This document shows, in pieces, positions 37,454-46,703 of a stretch of DNA of 64,000 nt. The stretch's first letter is position 1. Each line of letters begins with the position of its first letter. Source of the DNA: Herbiconiux sp. SALV-R1 (lineage in GTDB: Bacteria > Actinomycetota > Actinomycetes > Actinomycetales > Microbacteriaceae); assembly GCF_013113715.1 (NCBI RefSeq), contig NZ_CP053344.1, positions 248,001-312,000 of the forward strand. The letters are read 5' to 3'. The notes beneath the pieces were generated by a model. That model saw only the letters and a list, made by a program, of their open reading frames with translations, was not told where the DNA came from and did not search any database. Both the position numbers and the translations under genes were made by a program.

Positions 37454-38572
37454 ATGGAAATTGAAATCGGCCGTGCCAAGCGGGGGCGCCGCGTCTATTC
37501 GTTCGACGACATCGCGATCGTGCCCTCCCGTCGCACGCGCGACCCCGAAGACGTCTCGGTGAGCTGGGGCATCGATGCCTACCACTTCGACATCCCGGTG
37601 CTCGGCGCCCCGATGGACTCCGTCGTCTCGCCGCAGACCGCCATCATGATCGGCCAGCTCGGCGGCGTGGGCGTGCTCGACCTCGAGGGCGTCTGGACGA
37701 GGTACGAAGACCCCGAGCCGCTGCTCGCCGAGATCCGCGAGCTGCCCGAGGGCCGTGCCACCGAGCGGATGCAGCAGATCTACGCCGAGCCCATCAAGCC
37801 CGAGCTGGTCACCGCCAGGCTCGCCGAGATCCGCGCATCCGGTGTCACCGTCGCGGGCGCGCTGTCGCCGCAGAACACGCAGGAGCTGTACGAGACCGTG
37901 GTCGCCGCCGGCGTCGACCTGTTCGTCATCCGCGGCACCACCGTCTCGGCCGAGCACGTGTCGAAGAACGTCGAGCCGCTCAACCTCAAGAAGTTCATCT
38001 ACGAGCTCGACGTGCCCGTGATCGTCGGCGGCGCCGCCACCTACACCGCGGCCCTCCATCTCATGCGCACCGGCGCCGCGGGCGTGCTCGTGGGCTTCGG
38101 CGGCGGCGCGGCCTCCACCACGCGCGCCACCCTCGGTATCCACGCCCCCATGGCCACCGCGGTGGCCGACGTCGCCGGCGCCCGCCGCGACTACATGGAC
38201 GAGTCGGGCGGCCGCTACGTGCACGTCATCGCCGACGGCGGCCTCGGCACCTCGGGTGACATCGTGAAGGCCATCTCGGTCGGTGCCGACGCCGTCATGC
38301 TCGGCACCGCTCTGGCGAGGGCGACGGATGCTCCGGGTGGCGGTTGGCACTGGGGCCCCGAGGCCCACCACTCGCAGCTGCCGCGCGGCAACCGGGTGCA
38401 CGTGGGCAGCGTGGCACCGCTCGAGCAGATCCTCTACGGCCCCTCCCCGGTGGCCGACGGCACGGCCAACCTCATCGGAGCCCTGCGCCGCTCGATGGCG
38501 ACCACGGGCTACTCCGACCTCAAGGAGTTCCAGCGGGTCGAAGTGGTGGTCGCCCCCTACCGGCTCGACTGA
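37454..38572 (+). CDS. guaB3: GuaB3-family IMP dehydrogenase-related protein
   Basis: A 372-residue TIM-barrel protein without CBS domains, beginning MEIEIGRAKRGRRVYSFDDIAIVPSRRTRDP (only part cited), typical of the GuaB3 group found next to guaB in actinobacteria. PVLGAPMDSVVSPQTA, VIADGGLGTSGDIVKA and GADAVMLGTALARA match the IMPDH fold. At the position of the catalytic Cys of GuaB (GSICTTR) this protein has GAASTTR, with Ser221. It starts at ATG 37454 (or GTG 37451), with TAGGAT 8 bases before the ATG. Confidence 0.92.
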   Translation: MEIEIGRAKRGRRVYSFDDIAIVPSRRTRDPEDVSVSWGIDAYHFDIPVLGAPMDSVVSPQTAIMIGQLGGVGVLDLEGVWTRYEDPEPLLAEIRELPEGRATERMQQIYAEPIKPELVTARLAEIRASGVTVAGALSPQNTQELYETVVAAGVDLFVIRGTTVSAEHVSKNVEPLNLKKFIYELDVPVIVGGAATYTAALHLMRTGAAGVLVGFGGGAASTTRATLGIHAPMATAVADVAGARRDYMDESGGRYVHVIADGGLGTSGDIVKAISVGADAVMLGTALARATDAPGGGWHWGPEAHHSQLPRGNRVHVGSVAPLEQILYGPSPVADGTANLIGALRRSMATTGYSDLKEFQRVEVVVAPYRLD

Positions 38573-38637
38573 CCTCCTACTACCGTGGGGTGCAGAAGGA
38601 GCCAGCTCCTGGCTGCTCTGCGTCGAAGGAGAGTCAC

Positions 38638-40368
38638 ATGGCCACGCACACCTCGGTATCGCACTCCACGAAGATCGGTCCCGAGGAACGCGCCAAGGCC
38701 ATCGAGACCCTCAAGGAGAAGGAGCTCGACATCCTCGTCGTCGGCGGGGGGATCGTCGGCACCGGTGCGGCTCTCGACGCGGTGACCCGCGGTCTGCGGG
38801 TGGGCATGGTGGAGGCGCGCGACTGGGCGTCGGGCACCTCGAGCCGCTCGTCGAAGCTCGTGCACGGCGGCATCCGGTACCTCGAGCAGCTCGACTTCAG
38901 GCTGGTGCGCGAGGCGCTCATCGAGCGCGGGCTGCTGCTGCAGCGCATCGCCCCGCACCTGGTGAAGCCGGTGCGCTTCCTCTACCCGCTGCACAAGCGC
39001 GTGGTGGAGCGGGCCTACATCGGCGCCGGGATGCTGCTGTACGACATCTTCAGCTACTCCGGTGGGCGCCCTCCCGGAGTTCCGCACCACAAGCACCTGT
39101 CCCGGCGTCAGGTGCAGCAGCTCATCCCGAGCCTGTCGAAGAACGCGCTCGTCGGCGGCATCACCTACTACGACGCGCAGGTCGACGACGCCCGGTACGT
39201 CTCGACCCTCGCCCGCACCGCCTCCTCCTACGGCGCCCACGTGGCGAGCCGGGTGAAGGTCGAGGGCTTCCTCAAGGTGGGCGAGCGGGTGGTCGGCGTG
39301 AAGGCGCACGACCTCGAGACCGGGGAGCGGTTCGAGATCCGCGCCAAGCAGGTCGTGAACGCCACGGGCGTGTGGACGGACGAGACCCAGTCGATGGTGG
39401 GGGAGCGCGGGCAGTTCAAAGTGCGCGCCTCGAAGGGTGTGCATCTCGTGGTGCCGCGCGACCGGTTCCAGGGCAAGTCGGGGCTGCTGCTGCGCACCGA
39501 GAAGAGCGTGCTGTTCGTCATCCCGTGGGGCAGGCACTGGCTCATCGGCACCACCGACACCGACTGGCACCTCGACAAGGCGCACCCGGCGGCGACGGCT
39601 GCCGACATCGACTACATCCTCGAGCACGTGAACAAGGTGCTCGCGGTGCCGCTCACCCGCGAAGACGTCGAGGGCGTCTACGCCGGGCTCCGGCCGCTGC
39701 TCGCGGGCGAGAGCGACCAGACCTCGAAGCTCTCGCGCGAGCACCTCGTGGCCCACTCGGTGCCCGGGCTCGTCGTGATCGCGGGCGGCAAGTGGACCAC
39801 CTACCGCGTGATGGCGAAGGATGCGATCGACGCCGCCGTGTCGGCCCTCGACGGTCGCATCTCACCGTCCGTCACGCAGGACATCGCGCTGCTCGGAGCC
39901 GAGGGGTACCAGGCGGCGTGGAACAAGCGGCACAAGATCGCGCGCAAGTTCGGGGTGCACCCTGTGCGCATCGAGCACCTTCTGAACCGCTACGGCACGC
40001 TCACCGACGAGCTGCTCGACCTCATCAAGGGCGACCCGTCGCTGGCCGACCCGCTGCCCGGGGCCGACGACTACATCGGCGCCGAGGTGGTCTACGCCGC
40101 GTCGCACGAGAGCGCGCTGCACCTCGACGACGTGCTCGCCCGCCGCACCCGCATCTCGATCGAGGCCTGGGACCGCGGGGTGTCGGCGGCGCCGGTCGCC
40201 GCGCGCCTCATGGCGGGGGTGCTCGGGTGGGACGAGGAGACGATCGACCGCGAGATCGAGGTCTATCTCGAGCGGGTGGCCGCCGAACGGGCGAGCCAAG
40301 AGCAGCCCGACGACGAGTCGGCGGAGCGCATCCGCCTCGAGGCCCCCGACATCGTCGACGCCGACTGA
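38638..40368 (+). CDS. glpD: Glycerol-3-phosphate dehydrogenase (FAD-dependent)
   Basis: Membrane-associated enzyme oxidising glycerol 3-phosphate to dihydroxyacetone phosphate, passing electrons to quinone. It has 576 residues. The FAD motif is ILVVGGGIVGTGAALDAVTRG, followed by GTSSRSSKLVHGGIRYLEQ. WLIGTTDTDWH and GVYAGLRPLL are also diagnostic. The ATG at 38638 has AAGGAGAG upstream. It lies 65 bases after guaB3. glpD next to guaB genes is the same arrangement as in mycobacteria. Confidence 0.95.
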   Translation: MATHTSVSHSTKIGPEERAKAIETLKEKELDILVVGGGIVGTGAALDAVTRGLRVGMVEARDWASGTSSRSSKLVHGGIRYLEQLDFRLVREALIERGLLLQRIAPHLVKPVRFLYPLHKRVVERAYIGAGMLLYDIFSYSGGRPPGVPHHKHLSRRQVQQLIPSLSKNALVGGITYYDAQVDDARYVSTLARTASSYGAHVASRVKVEGFLKVGERVVGVKAHDLETGERFEIRAKQVVNATGVWTDETQSMVGERGQFKVRASKGVHLVVPRDRFQGKSGLLLRTEKSVLFVIPWGRHWLIGTTDTDWHLDKAHPAATAADIDYILEHVNKVLAVPLTREDVEGVYAGLRPLLAGESDQTSKLSREHLVAHSVPGLVVIAGGKWTTYRVMAKDAIDAAVSALDGRISPSVTQDIALLGAEGYQAAWNKRHKIARKFGVHPVRIEHLLNRYGTLTDELLDLIKGDPSLADPLPGADDYIGAEVVYAASHESALHLDDVLARRTRISIEAWDRGVSAAPVAARLMAGVLGWDEETIDREIEVYLERVAAERASQEQPDDESAERIRLEAPDIVDAD

Positions 40369-40474
40369 GGCGCCAGGGGCCAGCTGCCCCGACGCGCCTC
40401 CTGCACATCGCGCCGCCGGTGCGCGTTCTCCACAGCCCAGGGCGAACACCGGCGGGGCCGTGCTGCCCCTCGCG

Positions 40475-40513
40475 TAAACTGGTCTCACCGCCGTTCGAGT
40501 TCTCCCGGCGGTG
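40475..40513 (+). promoter_or_regulatory. -10 box and 5'-end hairpin of the antiporter operon
   Basis: TAAACT (40475-40480) is a probable -10 box. Right after it, CACCGCCG (40486-40493) pairs with CGGCGGTG (40506-40513) across a 12-base loop, so the mRNA would begin with a perfect 8-base-pair hairpin just before the GAGGAGA ribosome-binding site. No full-length c-di-AMP riboswitch is present. Confidence 0.45.
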
Positions 40514-40531
40514 ATTCCTGAGGAGACAGCA

Positions 40532-41062
40532 ATGGTCGACGTTCGGCGGGTGAAGCTTCCCGGCGTGGGGGTGCTGCACACCTTCATCACCTCAGACGGA
40601 GGAAAGGTGGGCGTGATCGCCCACCGCTCGGGTCACAGCGACCTCATCACCTTCGCCGACGACGAAGACGGCCCCAACAACACGAAGGTCTCGCTCCGGC
40701 TCTCCGACGACGAGGCGCACACCCTCGCCGAGCTGCTCGGCGGTACGCAGATCACCGAGTCGCTCTCGGCGCTCGACCAGATCCCCGGCCTCTCCATCGA
40801 CTGGTTCACCGTCGACTACGAAGACCACATCGCCGGCCAGCCGCTCGGCTCGCCCGCCGAGCGCGGCATCGCAGGCCTCACCGTGGTCGCCGTGGTGCGG
40901 GGCGACTCCACCAACCCCGCCCCCGCCTCCGACTTCAAGGTCTTCCCCGGCGACACCCTCGTCGTCGCCGGCTCGCCCGAGAAGGTGGCGAAGGCGTTCA
41001 ACTTCTTCCGCACCGGGGAGATCAAGAAGCCCGTGGTCGTCGACGGTTCGCCCGGCAGCTAG
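40532..41062 (+). CDS. Cation:proton antiporter regulatory subunit (KhtT/TrkA-C type)
   Basis: A 176-residue cytoplasmic protein. The N-terminal half (VKLPGVGVLHTFITSDGGKVGVIAHRSG) is the domain found in KhtT-like antiporter partners. Residues 85-165 are an RCK-C (TrkA-C) domain (GIAGLTVVAVVRGDSTNPAPASDFKV in part, then FPGDTLVVAGSPEKVAKA), which binds small ligands, c-di-AMP in several homologues. It is followed after 12 bases by the membrane antiporter, as in KhtTU. The start is ATG 40532 behind GAGGAGA; the ATT/GTG codons further upstream lie in the hairpin. Confidence 0.88.
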   Translation: MVDVRRVKLPGVGVLHTFITSDGGKVGVIAHRSGHSDLITFADDEDGPNNTKVSLRLSDDEAHTLAELLGGTQITESLSALDQIPGLSIDWFTVDYEDHIAGQPLGSPAERGIAGLTVVAVVRGDSTNPAPASDFKVFPGDTLVVAGSPEKVAKAFNFFRTGEIKKPVVVDGSPGS

Positions 41063-41074
41063 GGGCATCCGCGT

Positions 41075-42661
41075 ATGCACCTCGGCCCCGACCTCCTCGT
41101 TCTCGGAGTCCTGTTCGTCATCGCCTATGTGCTCGGTCGCCTCGGCAAGTCGATCGGCCTCCCGGCCATCCCCGTCTACATGGTGGTCGGGCTCCTCGCG
41201 AGCCCCTACTTCGAGTGGTTCCCGCTGGAGTTCGCGCACGGCGAGTACATCGAGCTGATCGCGGTCTTCGGGCTCATCCTGCTGCTGTTCAACCTGGGCC
41301 TCGAGTTCGACCAAGACGAGTTCTTCTCCAACGCGGGCAAGCTGCTCATCTCAGGCGGCTCCTACATCCTCATCAACATGGCGGTGGGCTTCGCCTTCGG
41401 GTTCCTGGTGGGCTGGGGCACGCGGGAGGCGCTCGTCATCGCTGGCATCACCGCGACCTCCTCCAGCGCCATCGTCACGAAGCTGCTCATCGAGCTCAAC
41501 CGCCTCGCCAACCGCGAGACGCCGATGATCCTCGGCGTCACCGTCGTCGAAGACGTCTTCATCGCCATCTACCTGGCGATCGTGTCGGTGGTGCTCTCGG
41601 GCGAGACCGAGATCTGGCTCGTCATCGGCAAGCTCGGCATCTCCTTCGTCTTCCTCGTGGTGATGTTCTCGGTGGCGCGGTGGGGCGGCAAGGTCGTCTC
41701 GAGGCTGTTCCGCACCAAGGACGACGAGCTGTTCACCATCCTGTTCTTCGGTCTCGCCATCATGTTCGGCGGCCTCGGCGACATCCTCGGTGTGACGGAT
41801 GCGATCGGCGCCTTCCTCATCGGCCTGGTGCTCGGTGCGACCCGCTATCGCAACAAGATCGAGCACATCGCCATCCCGTTGCGCGACGTGTTCGGTGCCT
41901 TCTTCTTCCTCAACTTCGGGCTCGGCCTCGACCCCACCGCGTTCCCCTCCGTCATCCTCCCGGTGGTGCTGGCGGTGGTGATGACGATGACGCTCAACGT
42001 CATCGGCGGCCAGTTCGTGGCGTGGCTCAACGGCTTCGGTCCGCAGGCCGGCATCAACACCGCGGCCATCCTGCAGAACCGCGGGGAGTTCGCGCTCATC
42101 CTGGCGACCCTGGCCCTGGCCGCGGGGCTCGACGAGCGCATCCAGCCCTTCGCTGGTCTGTACGTGCTCATCATGGCCATCCTCGGGCCCATCCTCGCCG
42201 TCAACTCCGAGCGCATCGGCAGCTTCGTGCTCGGCACCGAGCGCAAGGCGCGGGCCAAGGCGGCAGCCGCCGCGGCGACGGGCACCGTCGGTTCGGGGGC
42301 GACCGCCGGTTCGGGGGCGACCGTCGCGGCGGGGGCCGTCGCGGGGAGCGGCAAGACGCAGCGCGACCTGGAGGCCGACGAGGCGATCGCGCTCATGGAA
42401 GCGGCGACCGCGGGGCCTGCAGGGCGAGTCGTCTCCGGCTACTCCGACGACGACGTCGACAGCCCCGACGAGGAGCCCGGCGACGATCGAGACCGCGGTC
42501 CCGACGTCTACGGTGACTACGACGACTACGACGCCGATCGTGCGGCCGGCGCGGAGGCCGTCGTGCCGGCCGGTGCCGAGCACGACCGCCTCATCGAGCA
42601 GGCGATGCTGCAGTCCGACGAGCACGATCCGCGATCCCGAGCGAGAGACGACGAGTATTGA
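41075..42661 (+). CDS. CPA2-family cation:proton antiporter (KhtU/KefB-like)
   Basis: Membrane antiporter, probably exporting K+ in exchange for protons. It has 528 residues with 12-13 helices in the first 390 (LLVLGVLFVIAYVLGRLGKSIGL, AVFGLILLLFNLGLEFDQDEF, ATSSSAIVTKLLIELNRL, FLNFGLGLDP, AILQNRGEFALIL). The C-terminal 130 residues are a disordered Ala/Gly then Asp-rich tail with a duplicated GSGAT unit instead of a TrkA-N domain, consistent with a separate regulatory subunit. The stop overlaps the next gene's TTG start (TTGA). Confidence 0.92.
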   Translation: MHLGPDLLVLGVLFVIAYVLGRLGKSIGLPAIPVYMVVGLLASPYFEWFPLEFAHGEYIELIAVFGLILLLFNLGLEFDQDEFFSNAGKLLISGGSYILINMAVGFAFGFLVGWGTREALVIAGITATSSSAIVTKLLIELNRLANRETPMILGVTVVEDVFIAIYLAIVSVVLSGETEIWLVIGKLGISFVFLVVMFSVARWGGKVVSRLFRTKDDELFTILFFGLAIMFGGLGDILGVTDAIGAFLIGLVLGATRYRNKIEHIAIPLRDVFGAFFFLNFGLGLDPTAFPSVILPVVLAVVMTMTLNVIGGQFVAWLNGFGPQAGINTAAILQNRGEFALILATLALAAGLDERIQPFAGLYVLIMAILGPILAVNSERIGSFVLGTERKARAKAAAAAATGTVGSGATAGSGATVAAGAVAGSGKTQRDLEADEAIALMEAATAGPAGRVVSGYSDDDVDSPDEEPGDDRDRGPDVYGDYDDYDADRAAGAEAVVPAGAEHDRLIEQAMLQSDEHDPRSRARDDEY

Positions 42662-43527
42662 GCACCACCGCCCCGCCCCTGGTCTCCCTGGCCTCCATCA
42701 TGAGGCGGCCCCGCTGGATCGCCACGCTCGTGCTCGCCCTCGCGATCGCGGGCGGCTTCGCGGCTCTCGGCCAGTGGCAGCTCGAGCGGGCGGTGTCGAG
42801 CGGTGAGGTGACGAGCGGGCAGTCGGAGACGGTCAAGCCGCTCGAGACGGTCGCCGAACCGCAGGCGCCCGTCATCGAGACGCAGGCCGCCCAGCGCGTC
42901 GAGGTGGCCGGGGCGCTCGTGCCGAGCGGCTTCGACGTCATCTCGGGCCGCCTCAACGACGGCGTCAGCGGATACTGGGTGATCGGCCAGATGAAGGTCG
43001 ACCGGCCCGCCGACACCTACCTCGCCGTCGCCCTCGGCTGGACACCCGATCTCGAGACCGCCCGGGCCACCGCCGCCGAGCTCACCGACCGCGGCGCCGG
43101 CGTCTCCGGCGACTTCACCGGCCGTTATCTGCCCACCGAGGGTCCCGTCGTCTCCGACGCGCAGCGCGGCAGCAGCGCCGACCCGATGGGCGACTCCACC
43201 TTCGAAGCGCTCGACACCACCATGTCGATCGCCGTGCTCGTCAACCGCTGGCCCGAGTTCGACGACACGGCCGAGGTCTATGGCGGCTACCTCGTGCTCG
43301 ACGAGGCACCCGCCGGCCTCGAGGCGATCGACTCGCCCGAGCCCGACCGCTCGGTGCAGGTGAACTGGCTGAACATCTTCTACGCGGCCGAGTGGGTGGT
43401 GTTCGCGGGCTTCGCCGTCTACCTCTGGTACCGCCTGGTGCGCGACGCCTGGGAGCGCGAGAACGAGGAGGCGCTCGAGGCGGCGGAGGCCGCCGGTGGC
43501 AGCGGGGCCTCAGCCGAGCGAAGGTAG
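42658..43527 (+). CDS. SURF1 family cytochrome oxidase assembly protein
   Basis: Two-helix membrane protein that helps assemble heme-copper oxidase. It has 289 residues. The N-terminal helix is followed by the hallmark GQWQLERAV, and the C-terminal helix lies in WLNIFYAAEWVVFAGFAVYLWYR, with an extracytoplasmic domain between (VSGDFTGRYLPTEGP, the YGGYLVL motif). The start is uncertain: TTG at 42658 overlaps the antiporter stop, and ATG at 42700 would still keep the first helix. The C-terminal 25 residues are acidic and variable. It forms a conserved trio with DUF3817 and guaA. Confidence 0.88.
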   Translation: MSTTAPPLVSLASIMRRPRWIATLVLALAIAGGFAALGQWQLERAVSSGEVTSGQSETVKPLETVAEPQAPVIETQAAQRVEVAGALVPSGFDVISGRLNDGVSGYWVIGQMKVDRPADTYLAVALGWTPDLETARATAAELTDRGAGVSGDFTGRYLPTEGPVVSDAQRGSSADPMGDSTFEALDTTMSIAVLVNRWPEFDDTAEVYGGYLVLDEAPAGLEAIDSPEPDRSVQVNWLNIFYAAEWVVFAGFAVYLWYRLVRDAWERENEEALEAAEAAGGSGASAERR

Positions 43528-43536
43528 GCTTGACCC

Positions 43537-43995
43537 ATGGCCCTCGCCCCGAAACCGAAAGACTTCCCGCGCATCCGGGGTGCCCTGAAGTTCTACCAGG
43601 TCGCCTCCGTCATCACCGGTGTGATGCTCCTGCTGCTGTGCGCCGAGATGATCGTGAAGTACACCCCGCTCGCGGTCGAGCTCGAGCTCGGCGGCCCGCG
43701 CGGGTTTCTCGCCTTCGTGCCCGAGGGCACCGTGGTGGCGGTGAACCTCAGCACGGGCATCCTCATCGCCCACGGCTGGTTCTACGTGGTCTACCTGTTC
43801 TCCGACTTCCGGCTCTGGAGCCTCATGCGCTGGCCGTTCTGGAAGTTCGTGCTGATCGCCCTCGGCGGCATCATCCCGTTCCTCTCCTTCTTCCTCGAGG
43901 CCCGCATCGCCCGTGAGGTGAAGGGCTACCTCGCCGCGCGCGAGGCCGAGATCGCAGACCCCGCCGACCCCCGACCCGTGGAGGCCTCCCATTAG
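43537..43995 (+). CDS. DUF3817 integral membrane protein
   Basis: A 152-residue protein with three membrane helices: [21 protein letters not shown], a segment around [22 protein letters not shown], and [22 protein letters not shown]. The last stretch is the DUF3817 signature. Function is unknown. It is consistently placed before guaA in actinobacteria. TAGGCT (43525-43530) lies 6 bases before the ATG, so it is probably leaderless. Its TAG stop overlaps the proposed ATT start of guaA. Confidence 0.88.
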   Translation: MALAPKPKDFPRIRGALKFYQVASVITGVMLLLLCAEMIVKYTPLAVELELGGPRGFLAFVPEGTVVAVNLSTGILIAHGWFYVVYLFSDFRLWSLMRWPFWKFVLIALGGIIPFLSFFLEARIAREVKGYLAAREAEIADPADPRPVEASH

Positions 43996-45616
43996 CGCAG
44001 CAGACGCGCCCCGCGCAGCAGACACCCCCGACCACGAGGAGCTCACCCGCCCGGTGCTCGTCGTCGACTTCGGAGCCCAGTACGCCCAGCTCATCGCGCG
44101 CCGGGTGCGCGAGGCGAGCGTCTACTCCGAGATCGTGCCGCACTCCATCACGGCCGAGGAGGTCGCGGCGAAGAGCCCGGTGGGCATCGTGCTGAGCGGC
44201 GGCCCGTCGAGCGTGTACGAAGAGGGCGCCCCGGCGCTCGACCCCGGCATCCTCGAGCTCGGCGTGCCCGTGATGGGCATCTGCTACGGCTTCCAGGTGA
44301 TGGCGAAGACCCTCGGCGGCGAGGTGGCGAAGACCGGTGCCCGCGAGTACGGCTCCACCGACATGGCGGTCGACCAGGCGGCGGATGCTGCGGCTGCGGC
44401 GCTCCTCGACGGCCAGCCCCTCGGGCAGACGGTGTGGATGAGCCACGGCGACTCGGTGGTGAAGGCCCCCGAGGGCTTCTCGGTGCTCGCCCGCACGGAG
44501 TCGACCCCCGTCGCCGCCTTCGCCGACCCCGAGCGCGGGCTCTACGGCGTGCAGTGGCACCCCGAGGTGAAGCACTCGCCGTTCGGTCAGCAGGTGCTGG
44601 AGAACTTCCTGCACCGCGCCGCCGGCATTCCCGCTGACTGGAACCCGGGCAACGTCATCGCCGACCAGGTCGCGGCCATCCGCGCGCAGGTGGGCACCGG
44701 CCGCGTCATCTGCGGTCTCTCCGGCGGGGTCGACTCGGCGGTCGCCGCCGCGCTCGTGCACGAGGCCGTGGGCGACCAGCTGGTCTGCGTCTTCGTCGAC
44801 CACGGGCTGCTGCGCCACGACGAGCGACGCCAGGTCGAGGAGGACTACGTCAAGTCCACCGGTGTGCGCCTCGTCACGGTGGATGCGCGGGAGCAGTTCT
44901 TGAACGCCCTCGCCGGGGTCACCGACCCGGAGCAGAAGCGCAAGATCATCGGGCGCGAGTTCATCCGCACCTTCGAGCAGGCGCAGGCCGACCTCATCGC
45001 CGAGGCGGCTGCCGACGGCGACCCCATCAAGTTCCTCGTGCAGGGCACCCTCTACCCCGACGTGGTCGAGTCGGGCGGCGGCAGCGGCACCGCGAACATC
45101 AAGAGCCACCACAACGTGGGCGGCCTCCCAGAAGACCTGCAGTTCGAGCTCGTCGAGCCGCTGCGGGCCCTGTTCAAAGACGAGGTGCGCGCCATCGGCC
45201 GCGAGCTCGGACTCCCCGAAGAGATCGTCGCTCGCCAGCCGTTCCCGGGCCCCGGCCTCGGCATCCGCATCGTCGGCGAGGTGACCTTCGAGCGGCTCGA
45301 GCTGCTGCGCCAGGCCGACGCCATCGTGCGCGCCGAGCTCACCGCCGCGGGCCTCGACGCCGAGATCTGGCAGTGCCCCGTGGTGCTCCTCGCCGATGTG
45401 CGCTCGGTGGGTGTGCAGGGCGACGGCCGCACCTACGGCCACCCCATCGTGTTGCGCCCGGTCTCGAGCGAAGACGCGATGACCGCCGACTGGACGCGGG
45501 TGCCCTACGACGTGCTGGCCCGCATCTCGAACCGCATCACCAACGAGGTGGCGGGCGTCAACCGCGTGGTGCTCGACGTCACGTCGAAGCCGCCGGGAAC
45601 CATCGAGTGGGAGTGA
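43991..45616 (+). CDS. guaA: GMP synthase (glutamine-hydrolyzing)
   Basis: Converts XMP to GMP with glutamine and ATP. The amidotransferase domain has [42 protein letters not shown] with the nucleophilic Cys, and GVQWHPEV. The ATP-pyrophosphatase domain has [15 protein letters not shown], and the C-terminus ends with [14 protein letters not shown]. Only GTG 44054 is a standard start, leaving no residues before the first strand and no good ribosome-binding site. An in-frame ATT at 43991 has GGAGG 6 bases upstream, overlaps the previous stop and adds the 21-residue front part usual in actinobacteria, so I prefer it (541 residues). Confidence 0.93.
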   Translation: MSAADAPRAADTPDHEELTRPVLVVDFGAQYAQLIARRVREASVYSEIVPHSITAEEVAAKSPVGIVLSGGPSSVYEEGAPALDPGILELGVPVMGICYGFQVMAKTLGGEVAKTGAREYGSTDMAVDQAADAAAAALLDGQPLGQTVWMSHGDSVVKAPEGFSVLARTESTPVAAFADPERGLYGVQWHPEVKHSPFGQQVLENFLHRAAGIPADWNPGNVIADQVAAIRAQVGTGRVICGLSGGVDSAVAAALVHEAVGDQLVCVFVDHGLLRHDERRQVEEDYVKSTGVRLVTVDAREQFLNALAGVTDPEQKRKIIGREFIRTFEQAQADLIAEAAADGDPIKFLVQGTLYPDVVESGGGSGTANIKSHHNVGGLPEDLQFELVEPLRALFKDEVRAIGRELGLPEEIVARQPFPGPGLGIRIVGEVTFERLELLRQADAIVRAELTAAGLDAEIWQCPVVLLADVRSVGVQGDGRTYGHPIVLRPVSSEDAMTADWTRVPYDVLARISNRITNEVAGVNRVVLDVTSKPPGTIEWE

Positions 45617-45654
45617 CGCGCTGACGTCGCCCCGGCTGCGGCTCCGGCTTGGGC

Positions 45655-45714
45655 CGAACGGCCCGTCGCGCGCCCTCTGACGACAGTCACGAGCGGCTCG
45701 CGACGGGCCGTTCG
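45655..45714. terminator. Bidirectional terminator between guaA and the acyltransferase gene
   Basis: CGAACGGCCCGTCGCG (45655-45670) and CGCGACGGGCCGTTCG (45699-45714) form a perfect 16-base-pair stem with a 28-base loop. The right arm lies inside the last codons of the convergent gene. Confidence 0.75.
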
Positions 45715-46703
45715 TCGTCACGGTCGCGAGGCGCGCGCCGCCACGGGCGCTGGGTGCTGATGCGCGCCACCAGCCACTCGAGCGGGCCCTGTCGGAAGAC
45801 CAGGCGGTAGAGGCTGCAGACGACGAGCGTGGTCACGGCGAAGGCGACGAACAGCGGCACGCTCTGCCACGCCAGCCACTCCTCGGAGTCGTAGTTCTCC
45901 ACGTACCACCAGAGCGCCACGATCTGCGCCGAGTACACGGTGAGGGGCATGGAGCCCGTGGCCCACAGGGGTTGCAGGATGCGTGTGACGGCCGTGCGCA
46001 TCCGTCGCCCCGTCGACTCGGTGAGCGCCGTGAACAGGCCGATCACCGCCACCGCCACCGCGCCGGAGGAGATGACCTCGAAGGTGCTGTCGTCGTGGGC
46101 GGAGACGGGCTCGCCGAGCGCTGTCGCGGTGGTGTAACCCGCGAGGGCGACCACGGCGCCGAGGGTGAGCAGGAGCAGCTGGGTGCGACGGAGGTCGACG
46201 CCGCAGCGGGCGATGAGGAGGCCCAGGGCGATGTAGGCGAGCCAGACCGGGGCGGGGTAGGTGCCGAGGATCCAGCGGCTCGGGAAGTAGAGGAACGGGT
46301 TCGCCACGGAGGAGACCGGCAGGGCGGCCTCGGTGTCGACGGCGGCGGTGAGGGTCTCGACCAGCCACGGGCCGCCGAACGCTGCCGCGGCCGCCACCAC
46401 GGCGAGCACCCAGCGCGGGGCGACCAGGAGGGGAATGGCCACCAGGAACAGGAAGCCGTAGGTGTCGAGGATGATCGCGATGGGGGTGTCGAGCAGGGTG
46501 AGCGCGACGCCCAGCACGATGAGGAGGGCGCCGCGGATCGCGACGATGCGGGCGGCGCGCCAGCGGGTGCCGGGGGCGGGACCTCCCTGGCCGCCCGTCA
46601 TGAGGCCGAGGGAGACGCCGGCGATGGTGGCGAAGAGGATGGACGAGCGGCCGTCGAAGACGCTCTCGGCGTCGCCCTCGGGCACGGTGTGGGCGTAGAA
46701 CAT
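45687..46703 (-). CDS. Heparan-alpha-glucosaminide N-acetyltransferase/DUF418-like membrane protein, 5' end unclear
   Basis: At least 338 residues and about ten helices. Homology begins before the only standard in-frame start (ATG 46703): the preceding codons read ARIIGLDLARGLALLG, joining MFYAHTV to make the conserved first helix of this family (R-x-x-GLD-x-ARG-x-A-x-x-G). No ATG, GTG or TTG occurs in that frame between there and the upstream terminator. GTG 46795 opens a neighbouring frame of Pro codons. The true start may be a rare codon, or a base may be lost or gained in the GCC/ACC repeat. Later motifs include SMPLTVYSAQIVALWWYVEN. Substrate unknown. Confidence 0.75.
   Translation of the reverse strand: MFYAHTVPEGDAESVFDGRSSILFATIAGVSLGLMTGGQGGPAPGTRWRAARIVAIRGALLIVLGVALTLLDTPIAIILDTYGFLFLVAIPLLVAPRWVLAVVAAAAAFGGPWLVETLTAAVDTEAALPVSSVANPFLYFPSRWILGTYPAPVWLAYIALGLLIARCGVDLRRTQLLLLTLGAVVALAGYTTATALGEPVSAHDDSTFEVISSGAVAVAVIGLFTALTESTGRRMRTAVTRILQPLWATGSMPLTVYSAQIVALWWYVENYDSEEWLAWQSVPLFVAFAVTTLVVCSLYRLVFRQGPLEWLVARISTQRPWRRAPRDRDDERPVASRS

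Noticed and set aside
37396-37479. Longer N-terminus of the alpha/beta hydrolase
   Set aside because: It would run into guaB3, adds no conserved residues, and the -10 box at 37407-37402 points to the start at 37395.
40369-40531. Possible c-di-AMP (ydaO/yuaA) riboswitch before the antiporter operon
   Set aside because: The transcript leader is too short (about 45 bases) and lacks the conserved core; only a simple hairpin is there.
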